From the NCBI RefSeq assembly GCF_014650695.1, contig NZ_BMVL01000005.1, forward strand, positions 1-64,000: a stretch of DNA of 64,000 nt. The letters are read 5' to 3'. Of the stretch, positions 45,821-52,808 are shown piece by piece. The position numbers and the translations under genes were made by a program. The first letter of the stretch is position 1. Each line of letters begins with the position of its first letter. Source of the DNA: Streptomyces avidinii (lineage in GTDB: Bacteria > Actinomycetota > Actinomycetes > Streptomycetales > Streptomycetaceae). The notes beneath the pieces were generated by a model. That model was not told where the DNA came from and made no database searches. It worked only from the letters and a program-made list of their open reading frames with translations.

Positions 45821-45981
45821 CAGCCATGCGGAATACGGTGCTTCGCACCAGCGGCGTACACGTGCCACCCGGAGTCCCACCCGGGCGGGCCCACGACACC
45901 CCCCGGCCGAGCCGGTGGCCTGCAGGGTTTTCCAACGGGTCGGGCCCGCCCCACTGCGCGGGCCGGCGTACCGCGCCCTCG

Positions 45982-46006
45982 TGCGCATGCCGCACCGGCA
46001 TGCGCA
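45982..46006. promoter_or_regulatory. Perfect 10-bp inverted repeat, candidate LysR binding site
   Basis: TGCGCATGCC (45982-45991) and GGCATGCGCA (45997-46006) are exact complements around GCACC. The centre lies about 107 bases before the lysR ATG, the usual distance for autoregulation. It contains a T-N11-A core. A transcribed hairpin is the alternative. Confidence 0.55.
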
Positions 46007-46100
46007 GTCGCCGACCGGGCATGTCCGTCGCCCGGGACCCGGTCAGTTGTTCACCCGACGGGCCCTTACAGGTACAGCCTCACGCGGTTACCGTCCGGTC

Positions 46101-46994
46101 ATGACCCCCACCCTCGCCCAGCTCCGCTACCTCGTCGCCGTCGCCGACTGCCGGTCCATCACCGGGGCCGCAGCCTCGGTCTTCGTCGCCCAGTCCGCGT
46201 TGTCCAGAGCGGTTCAGGCCATGGAGCGCGATCTCGGCGTCGAACTCCTGGCCCGCCGGGGAAGGGGGGTGGACCTCACGCCGGAGGGGGCCCGGGTCGT
46301 CCGACTGGCCCGTACCGTGCTCAACGCGGTGGAGGCCATCGACGACATCGGGACTCCGCACGGCGGGGACACCCGGGCCGTTCTGACCCTCGCCACCACA
46401 CCCACCCTCGCCCTTGACCTGGCCACCGACCTCATCGCGGCCTTCACGGCAAGGCATCCGACCGTCGACGTCCGGCTCCAGCAGCACGGCAGCAGGGAGG
46501 CGCTGGCCGAGGAGGTGAACCAGGGACGATCGGAGCTGGCCCTGGTCGACCTGCCCGTGGACAAGGAGCTGTCCACCCACTTCATCCAGGAGCGCGAGGT
46601 GGTGCTCATCTCGCCCCCCGGCTCCCGGCTGCCCCACCCGATGCCCCTGCGCATGCTCGACGGGCTGCCGATGGTGCTGCCCACTCCGGGGACCGGCCGG
46701 CGTACCGAGATGGAGGCGATGTTCAGCTGCCTCGGGGTGCGGCCCGTCCCCACCCTGGAGGTCGACGAACGCCTCGCCTGGGTGACGGGCGTGACGGACG
46801 GCCGCGGCTCCCTCATCTGGTACCGGGACGTGGTGTCGAGAGCCTTCGGGAGCCGGGCCGAGATCCGCTCCTTCACTCCGCCGCTGCTGCGCCCGGTGGG
46901 CATAGCCCACGCCCGGCGGCCGCTCAGTCGGGCGGCCCGTGCGTTCATCGCGCAGGCCGGGCACAAGGCGCCGGTCCGGGAGCCGGTGCGCTGA
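46101..46994 (+). CDS. LysR-family transcriptional regulator, likely controls lipid-synthase operon
   Basis: The 297-residue LysR regulator has the N-terminal winged helix-turn-helix at about residues 1-60 (LAQLRYLVAVADCRSITGAAASVFVAQSALSRAVQAMERDLGVELLARRGRGVDLTPEG). A linker helix and a periplasmic-binding-like effector domain follow from about residue 90 (AVLTLATTPTLALDLATDLIAAF, ELALVDLPVDKEL). ATG 46101 is the only start placing the DNA-binding domain at the N terminus as in the family, though no strong ribosome-binding site precedes it. It is divergent from the synthase operon across 527 bases with a perfect inverted repeat near its own start. LysR proteins usually regulate the divergent neighbour, so activation of the operon by an unknown ligand is likely. 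Confidence 0.9.
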   Translation: MTPTLAQLRYLVAVADCRSITGAAASVFVAQSALSRAVQAMERDLGVELLARRGRGVDLTPEGARVVRLARTVLNAVEAIDDIGTPHGGDTRAVLTLATTPTLALDLATDLIAAFTARHPTVDVRLQQHGSREALAEEVNQGRSELALVDLPVDKELSTHFIQEREVVLISPPGSRLPHPMPLRMLDGLPMVLPTPGTGRRTEMEAMFSCLGVRPVPTLEVDERLAWVTGVTDGRGSLIWYRDVVSRAFGSRAEIRSFTPPLLRPVGIAHARRPLSRAARAFIAQAGHKAPVREPVR

Positions 46995-47048
46995 CCGGCC
47001 GACCGGACATGCCCGCGCGGCATTGAACGATGCTCGAACGGGAGGGGA

Positions 47049-48368
47049 ATGCCCCTGGCACGCCAACTGATGTCCCATCACATTGGGGGCATGTCCCACC
47101 TCCTGACACCCCCACGGGCCGCCGCCCTCGCGACCGCGGCCCTCGCGACGATCCTGCCCGCACTCGCCTGGATGGCCGGCACCTCCGCCGCCTCCGCCGC
47201 CTTCACCCTCCCTGGTGCCTCCGCCGTCCCGTCGGCCGCCGCCGGAGCCCTGGCGCCGGAGAAGAAGTGCACCCTGCCCGGCGGGCTCGCCGAGCTCAGC
47301 GGTCTCGCCATGAGCCGCAAGCACCCCGGGGTCTTCTACGCCGTCAACGACAGCGGCAACACCAATCAGGTCTTCGCCGTCGACTGCAACGGTGCCACCG
47401 GCCGGCTCCTGGCCACGCTCACCGTTTCGGGCGTGGGCAACACCGACTGGGAGGGCCTGGCGCTCGGCACGGACGCGGCCGGCGGCCCGGCGATCCTGGT
47501 CGGCGACATGGGGGACAACTTCAGCGGGCGCGCGGAGATCACCGTGCACCGGTTCGCCGAGCCCGACCGGCTCACCGATGCCGTGGTCACACCCGTGACC
47601 CATCGCTTCTCCTACGCCGACGGCAGGCACGACGCCGAGTCCTTGCTCGCCGACCCCGTGACCGGCCGCCTCTACGTCGCCAGCAAGCTCGTCGGGGCGG
47701 CCGGCCGGCTGTACCAGGCCCCGCTGCCCCCGGTGACCGGGCAGGTCAACACCCTCACCGCGGTCCGGTCCGGCCCCGTGTTCGCCACCGACGGCGCGTT
47801 CTCGCCGTCGGGTGCCTCGTACGCCCTGCGCAGCGGCGGGCCGCTGGGCGCCAACACCGCCTCCATATACGGCGCTTCCGGCCTCAAGCTTGCGGATGTC
47901 GCCCTCCCGGCCCAGTCGCAGGGGGAGACGGTGACGTACGCCGACTGCGCGAACCTGCTCGTCGGATCGGAGAACGACCCGCAGATCTGGCGCGTCCCGC
48001 TGCCACCGGAGGCCGCTCCGGGCTGCGACGCCACCCCGACGCCCACCCCGACTCCTACTCCGACGCCCACCCCGACTCCGACGCCCACTCCGACCCCCAC
48101 GCCCGGCGGCCTGCAGTTCTCCGACCCCGGCCCACAGACGTGCAGGTTCAACCAGTCCTGCACCATCCAGCTCACCACCACCGGCGGCAAGCCCCCCGTC
48201 CGGTACGCCGCCACCGGCCTGCCCTGGGGCCTGACCCTCGACAGCGCGTCCGGACGGATCAGCGGAAAGCCCTGGGGCAGCGGCGCGTTCCCGGTCACCG
48301 CCACCGCGGGCGATGCCACCGGGGCCACCGCCGGCGCCACCTTCACCCTGACCCTCAACTGGTTCTGA
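47049..48368 (+). CDS. Secreted propeller-like protein with Thr-Pro linker and C-terminal Ig-like domain
   Basis: The exported protein has up to 439 residues, with a signal peptide (RAAALATAALATILPALAWMAGTSAASA). A domain of about 230 residues has propeller-like repeats: LAELSGLAMSRKHPGVFYAVNDSGN, GNTDWEGLALGTD, ILVGDMGDNFSGRAEITVHRF and DAESLLADPVTGRLYVASK. Twelve Thr-Pro pairs then lead to the same Cys-containing C-terminal domain as in the phosphoesterase encoded at 27339, about three-quarters identical by eye. Start candidates are ATG 47049 (GGAGG only three bases away), 47070 and 47091, all before the signal. No enzyme activity can be assigned; the acidic loops resemble calcium- or phosphate-binding propellers. 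Confidence 0.8.
   Translation: MPLARQLMSHHIGGMSHLLTPPRAAALATAALATILPALAWMAGTSAASAAFTLPGASAVPSAAAGALAPEKKCTLPGGLAELSGLAMSRKHPGVFYAVNDSGNTNQVFAVDCNGATGRLLATLTVSGVGNTDWEGLALGTDAAGGPAILVGDMGDNFSGRAEITVHRFAEPDRLTDAVVTPVTHRFSYADGRHDAESLLADPVTGRLYVASKLVGAAGRLYQAPLPPVTGQVNTLTAVRSGPVFATDGAFSPSGASYALRSGGPLGANTASIYGASGLKLADVALPAQSQGETVTYADCANLLVGSENDPQIWRVPLPPEAAPGCDATPTPTPTPTPTPTPTPTPTPTPTPGGLQFSDPGPQTCRFNQSCTIQLTTTGGKPPVRYAATGLPWGLTLDSASGRISGKPWGSGAFPVTATAGDATGATAGATFTLTLNWF
48033..48104 (+). repeat. Tandem repeat coding for (Thr-Pro)12 linker
   Basis: Seventy-two bases of near-regular ACSCCS repeats encode 12 Thr-Pro pairs between the propeller-like and Ig-like domains. It matches in type and place the Pro-Thr linker at 27606-27689. 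Confidence 0.85.
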
Positions 48369-48454
48369 GACGGGACGGGGACGGGCTTGTCCAACCCGCC
48401 TCCGAGGCCGCACTGTTGACCGAGTTTCGTCGTCATCAGATCAGGAGAACCGGC

Positions 48455-49732
48455 TTGTCCTCCCTCATCCCACCCGTCCCGCAGGGCTCGGGCACGCCGC
48501 ACGTGATCGACCCCGTCGGCGGCTGTCCGCACGCACTCAACGCCAGGCTGCGCGCCGAGCACGGCCCGGTGGCCGAGGTCGTGCTCCCGGGCGGGGTTCC
48601 CGGGGCGGTCGTCCTGGGGCACGACGCGCTGCGGGAGTTCCTCGCCCACCCCGATGTGGCCAAGGGCGCGCGCCACTTCCCGGCCCTGCACGACGGCACC
48701 ATCCCGGCCGACTGGCCGCTGCGCGTCTTCGCCAACGCCCTGGGCATGCACACCGCCGACGGCGCGGACCACCGCCGGCTGCGCGCGCTGGTCGGCAAGG
48801 CCTTCACGATCCGCCAGGTGGAGCGGCTGCGGCCGCGCATCGAGGAGCTCACCGCCGAACTCCTCGACGACCTCGGCCGGGCCGCCGCCGGATCCCCCGA
48901 CTCGGTCGCCGACCTGTACGCGCACTTCGCCCTCCCGCTCCCGATGAACGTGATCTGCGAGCTCCTCGGCGTGGACCCCGAGCACCGGGACCGGCTGCAC
49001 GACCTGACCAACACGGTGGTCATCGCCACCGACATCACCCCGGCCGAGAAGATGGCCGCCCTCCAGGAACTCATGGCCCTGACCGCCACGATCGCGGCCG
49101 CCCGCGCCGAGCACCCCGGCGAGGACCTCACCAGCGCCCTGATAGCCGCCCGAGAGGACGACGGGGACCGGCTCACCCAGGCCGAACTCATCGGCACCAT
49201 GCGGTTGATGCTCGTCGCGGGCCACGAGACCACCCTCAACCTCGTCGTCAACGCCGTCCGGGCCCTGTGCGCCCACCGCGACCAGCTCGCCCTGGTCCTG
49301 GACGCCAAGGCCACCTGGTCGGACGTGGTGGACGAGACCCTGCGCTGGGACACCCCCGTCAGCTGGTTCCCCTTCCGCTACCCCACCCGCGACCTGACCG
49401 TCGGCGGGACCCTCATCCCGCAGGGCACCCCGGTACTCGCCGGCTACAGCGCGGCGGGCCGCGACGAGGCCTTCCACGGTCCGGACGCCGACCGCTTCGA
49501 CATCACCCGCCCCACCGCCGCCCGCAGCCTCTCCCTGGGCCACGGCGCCCACTACTGCACCGGAGCCCCGCTCGCCCGGCTGGAGGCCACGATCGCCCTG
49601 GAGCGGCTCTTCACCCGCTTCCCCGACCTCGACCTCGCGGTACCGGAGGCCGACCTCCCGTACCAGCGCAGCTTCATCAGCAACAACGTCCGGTCACTGC
49701 CGGTCCGCCCCGGCCGGCAGGCCACCGCCTAG
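48455..49732 (+). CDS. Cytochrome P450 (bacterial CYP)
   Basis: The 425-residue soluble P450 monooxygenase shows the I-helix oxygen-binding motif AGHETT, the K-helix ETLR (ExxR) and the haem-binding loop SLGHGAHYCTGAPLARLE with Cys368 as the haem ligand. The start is TTG 48455, decided by AGGAG seven bases upstream and by the family N terminus (GGCPHALNARLRAEHGPVAEVVLPGG). Earlier in-frame starts lie within the previous gene. No ferredoxin or reductase gene is adjacent, so redox partners must come from elsewhere. Its 3' end overlaps the convergent molybdoenzyme gene by 39 bases. It may oxidise the nearby lipid product, but the intervening secreted-protein gene makes this uncertain. Confidence 0.93.
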   Translation: MSSLIPPVPQGSGTPHVIDPVGGCPHALNARLRAEHGPVAEVVLPGGVPGAVVLGHDALREFLAHPDVAKGARHFPALHDGTIPADWPLRVFANALGMHTADGADHRRLRALVGKAFTIRQVERLRPRIEELTAELLDDLGRAAAGSPDSVADLYAHFALPLPMNVICELLGVDPEHRDRLHDLTNTVVIATDITPAEKMAALQELMALTATIAAARAEHPGEDLTSALIAAREDDGDRLTQAELIGTMRLMLVAGHETTLNLVVNAVRALCAHRDQLALVLDAKATWSDVVDETLRWDTPVSWFPFRYPTRDLTVGGTLIPQGTPVLAGYSAAGRDEAFHGPDADRFDITRPTAARSLSLGHGAHYCTGAPLARLEATIALERLFTRFPDLDLAVPEADLPYQRSFISNNVRSLPVRPGRQATA

Positions 49733-51313
49733 CGCCCGGACCCGTACGTTCACCGTGTGCCAGCCCGTCGCCCCGTCCGGCACGGTTCCGGTGCGGGCGC
49801 CCGTCTGCACGGCGCCCGTGCCGTCCGTCGCGCGGACCTCCAGGGTGTGCGGCCCGGGGGTGGCCTCCCAGGGCCACACCCACTGGCGCCAGGTGTCGAC
49901 GCCGTCGGAGGTCCCGAGCCGCGCCTCCTGCCAGGCGGCGCCGTCCACCCGTACCTCGACCCGCTCGATCCCCCGGTGCTGGGCCCACGCCACCCCGGCG
50001 ACCGCCACCCGGCCCGGTGACAGGTCGGCGTACGGACGGGGGGTGTCGATGCGGGCCTGCGTCTTGACCTGGGCCTGCTGCGCCCAGGACCGGCGCACCC
50101 AGTAGGCGTCGTAGGCGGCGAAGGTGGTCAGCCGCAGCTCGGTGAGCCACTTGCAGGCGGAGACGTACCCGTACAGGCCCGGTACCACCATCCGCACGGG
50201 GAAGCCGTGGGCGAAGGGGAGCGGTCGGCCGTTCATACCGACGGCCAGCAGCGCCGCCCGGCCGTCCATCACGGCCTCCACCGGCGTTCCGATGGTCATG
50301 CCGTCCACCGAGCGCGCCACCAGCTGGTCGGCCGGACCGCCCCGGGACGGAGGCCGCACCCCGGCCTCGCGGAGCAGGTCCCCGAGGCGGACGCCGAGCC
50401 AGCGGGCGTTGCCCGCGTACGGGCCGCCGACCTCGTTGGACACACAGGTGAGGGTGATGTCGTGCTCGACCACCGGCCGGTCGAGCAGCTCCCGCAGATC
50501 GAGGCTCAGGGGCCGCGTCACCCCCTCCCCGTGGATGCGCAGCCGCCAGGTGTCCGCGTCCACGCGCGGGACGACCAGCGCGGTGTCCACCCGGTAGAAG
50601 TCCTGGTTCGGGGTGAGGAAGGGGCCGAGTCCGGGCACCCGCAGGTCCGCCCCGGCCGGCACCGGCGGCGCGGGCACGGTGGGGCGGGGGAGCACGAAGC
50701 GGGCGCGGGAGGCGGTGGCGTCGGCCGAGCCGTGCGCGCCGAGGCGCCGCGCCGCGAGTCCGACCCCGGCCGACGCGGCCAGGACGGCGACCACCAGCCG
50801 GCCGAAGCCGCGCCGGTCCATCGCCGCGGGACCGCCCTGCGAGGTGCCGGCCGGGCGGGACCGCTGCCCGGCCGTGACCAGCAGGTACAACGCTCCGGCC
50901 GAGACCGCCGCGCCCACCAGCGAGGGCAACGCGTCCCGCCAGGAGGCCTCCGGCCGGCTGAGCGCGGCCAGCGCCCCCACCAGCCCGAAACCGCCCGTGA
51001 CGGCGATCGCGGCCGGAAGGTGGCGGACGGCGAGCAGCCCGGTGCCGACGGCGAACACGGCCAGGGCGGCGAGGATGCCGAGGCCCAGCACCAGCTTGTC
51101 GGAGGTGCCGAACAGCCGGATGGCCCATTCCCGGACGGCCACGGGCGTCAGGTCGACGACGGCCCCGCCGACGGCCGTGACGGGCGAGGCCTCGGGCCGG
51201 CCGGCCGCCGCGGCCAGCTGCGCGAACGCCAGCCCGGCGACGGCGGCGAGGATCCCGCTGACGGCGCCCATCACGCGCCGCGGCCGCGCGGAACGGCTCG
51301 GGTCTGCCTCCAC
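49694..51313 (-). CDS. Membrane-anchored molybdopterin oxidoreductase (sulfite oxidase-like)
   Basis: The 539-residue protein starts with about five membrane helices in residues 20-165 (GILAAVAGLAFAQLAAAAG, LVLGLGILAALAVFAVGTGLL, AAIAVTGGFGLVGALAAL, LVGAAVSAGALYLLV). A MDRRGFGRLVVAVLAASAGVG segment follows that looks like an internal twin-arginine anchor. The external part is an oxidoreductase molybdopterin domain, with Cys290 as molybdenum ligand in DITLTCVSNEVGG and the conserved PVRMVVPGLYGYVSACKW region. A Mo-co dimerisation domain finishes it (GVAWAQHRGIERVEVRVDGAAWQ). The start could be GTG 51313 or ATG 51271, both poorly served by ribosome-binding sites. The substrate may be sulfite or another oxyanion; it is not YedY-like in size. 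Confidence 0.87.
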   Translation of the reverse strand: MEADPSRSARPRRVMGAVSGILAAVAGLAFAQLAAAAGRPEASPVTAVGGAVVDLTPVAVREWAIRLFGTSDKLVLGLGILAALAVFAVGTGLLAVRHLPAAIAVTGGFGLVGALAALSRPEASWRDALPSLVGAAVSAGALYLLVTAGQRSRPAGTSQGGPAAMDRRGFGRLVVAVLAASAGVGLAARRLGAHGSADATASRARFVLPRPTVPAPPVPAGADLRVPGLGPFLTPNQDFYRVDTALVVPRVDADTWRLRIHGEGVTRPLSLDLRELLDRPVVEHDITLTCVSNEVGGPYAGNARWLGVRLGDLLREAGVRPPSRGGPADQLVARSVDGMTIGTPVEAVMDGRAALLAVGMNGRPLPFAHGFPVRMVVPGLYGYVSACKWLTELRLTTFAAYDAYWVRRSWAQQAQVKTQARIDTPRPYADLSPGRVAVAGVAWAQHRGIERVEVRVDGAAWQEARLGTSDGVDTWRQWVWPWEATPGPHTLEVRATDGTGAVQTGARTGTVPDGATGWHTVNVRVRALGGGLPAGADRQ

Positions 51314-51521
51314 ACCGCAAGTGTGCCGCGCCCGGGCGCTCCCGCGGCGGCGCCGTGCCGCGCCGCAGGAGTGCCGCCGTGCCCGACCGTGCCGGGCAGC
51401 GCCGGCGCCTTGCGCCCAGGGTGAAAGGACCACGCCCGCAGTGAACGGACCGAGGCTGCGGTGGGGGACGGGGCAACGATGACGGCATGTTGCCCCGTCA
51501 CTCCCCGAAAGCGCCGATACC

Positions 51522-52760
51522 GTGCCCCTGAAACCCGCCCGGACCTTCAGCACCTCGCCCTACCGCCCCGTGATCACCCACTCGACGCTGCGTCGTCTGT
51601 TACCGGGGTTCACCGTCTCGTCCCTCGGCGACGGCATGGCCGTCGTCGCCGTGAGCTGGCTGGCGATCGAGATCGCACCGGCGGCGGAACGCGGCATGTG
51701 GGTCGCACTGGCGGCCGCTGCCTACACGCTCTCGGGCGCCGTGGGCGCGGTCCTCCTCGGACGGCTCCTGCGACACCGTTCCCCGGCCCGGCTGGTCGTC
51801 TGCGACGCCCTGCTCCGCGCCACCGCCCTCGGCGCGATCCCCGTGTGCCACGCCTTCGGCATGCTGAGCATCGAGCTCTACGTGGTGCTGCTCGCCACCT
51901 CCTCCGTCCTCCACTCGTGGGGCCAGGCCGGCGTCTACACCCTGCTGGCCCGGCTGCTGCCGGAGCGCGACCACCTGGCCGGCAACGCCGTCCTGTCCGG
52001 CATCGGCTCGCTGGCCACCGTCTTCGGCCCGCCGCTCGCCGGCGCCCTGATCCTGCGGGGCGGCGCCGCGACCGTGATCGCCGTGGACGCGGCGACCTTC
52101 CTCGTCCTGGCGGCCACCTTCCTCTTCGGCGTGCCGCACGACGACGCGCCCGCACCCGGGGAGAGCGGTTCCCGCGCCGCAGGCTTCGCCGTCATCCGGC
52201 GCACCCCGGCCCTGCTGGGCCTGCTCGCCCTGAGCTTCGCCTTCTTCTGCCTCTTCGGTCCCGTGTACGTGGCGCTGCCGCTGTACGTGTCGGACGGGCT
52301 GGGCGCCCCCGCCGGTCTGCTGGCCGCCTTCTACACCGCCTTCGGTGTCGGCGCCGTCCTGGGCTCGGCCCTGACCGGATACCTGGGCCGGCTGCCGATG
52401 CGGGCGGCCACGACCGGCATCGTCGTCGCCTTCGGTGTCCTCATGCTGCCGGTGGGGCTGGGAGCGCCGACGGCCGTCGCCGTCGCCGGGTTCGCCGCCG
52501 CCGGGCTGCTCTGGCCGCCGTACGCCGCGCTGTCGACCGCCCTCTTCCAGCGTTCGGCCCCGCGGGACCTGCTGCCGCAGACCCTGGCCGCGAGCTCCGC
52601 GGTCCGCGTGCTCGCCGTGCCGCTCGGTACCGCGCTGGGCGGCCCGCTGGTGGCCGGGCTCGGAGCCCGGGAGACCCTGCTGGTCTCGGCCGCCTCGATC
52701 GCCGTCCTCGGTCTGGCGGCCGCCGGGGCCGCACGGGCGTGGACGCGGCGGAGGCCTTGA
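51522..52760 (+). CDS. MFS transporter
   Basis: The 412-residue major-facilitator protein has about twelve helices. It starts LLPGFTVSSLGDGMAVVAVSWLAIEI, with an Ala/Leu-rich second helix pair and a periodic hydrophobic pattern to the end (LGLAAAGAARAWTRR). It resembles the MFS group of putative drug and macrolide effluxers (MefA-like type) by the SLGDGM-SWLAIE start. The start is GTG 51522 with GAAAG upstream. It is divergent from the molybdoenzyme gene over about 208 bases in which I find no clear operator. A strong hairpin follows the stop. Substrate unknown. Confidence 0.88.
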   Translation: MPLKPARTFSTSPYRPVITHSTLRRLLPGFTVSSLGDGMAVVAVSWLAIEIAPAAERGMWVALAAAAYTLSGAVGAVLLGRLLRHRSPARLVVCDALLRATALGAIPVCHAFGMLSIELYVVLLATSSVLHSWGQAGVYTLLARLLPERDHLAGNAVLSGIGSLATVFGPPLAGALILRGGAATVIAVDAATFLVLAATFLFGVPHDDAPAPGESGSRAAGFAVIRRTPALLGLLALSFAFFCLFGPVYVALPLYVSDGLGAPAGLLAAFYTAFGVGAVLGSALTGYLGRLPMRAATTGIVVAFGVLMLPVGLGAPTAVAVAGFAAAGLLWPPYAALSTALFQRSAPRDLLPQTLAASSAVRVLAVPLGTALGGPLVAGLGARETLLVSAASIAVLGLAAAGAARAWTRRRP

Positions 52761-52767
52761 CGCGCCG

Positions 52768-52802
52768 CCGCGGACCCGACCGGACACCGGTCGGGCCCGC
52801 GG
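52768..52802. terminator. Strong bidirectional terminator between convergent genes
   Basis: A 16-base left arm (52768-52783) pairs with 52787-52802 around a three-base ACA loop with a single A/C mismatch. It lies between the stops of the MFS gene (52760) and the glucosaminidase gene (52809) and should end both transcripts. Confidence 0.8.
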
Positions 52803-52808
52803 AGCGGA

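Larger units (their letters stand above)
45574..46100. other. Gene-free divergent promoter region, lipid synthase / LysR
   Basis: These 527 bases separate the lipid-synthase operon from the divergent lysR gene. I see no convincing gene. They hold a candidate -35/-10 pair facing the operon (45792-45820), a small hairpin GGTGC-TTC-GCACC at 45837-45849 and a perfect 25-base inverted repeat at 45982-46006. Open frames crossing it lack ribosome-binding sites and family motifs. The length leaves room for a long leader on the synthase message. Confidence 0.6.

Noticed and set aside
45597..46100. N-terminal extension of the LysR gene back to 45597
   Set aside because: The extension has no motif and would move the DNA-binding domain away from the N terminus, unlike the family. 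It also crosses the inverted repeat at 45982.
47030..48454. N-terminal extension of the P450 gene
   Set aside because: It would overlap the whole secreted-protein gene in another frame. AGGAG before TTG 48455 and the normal P450 length settle the start.
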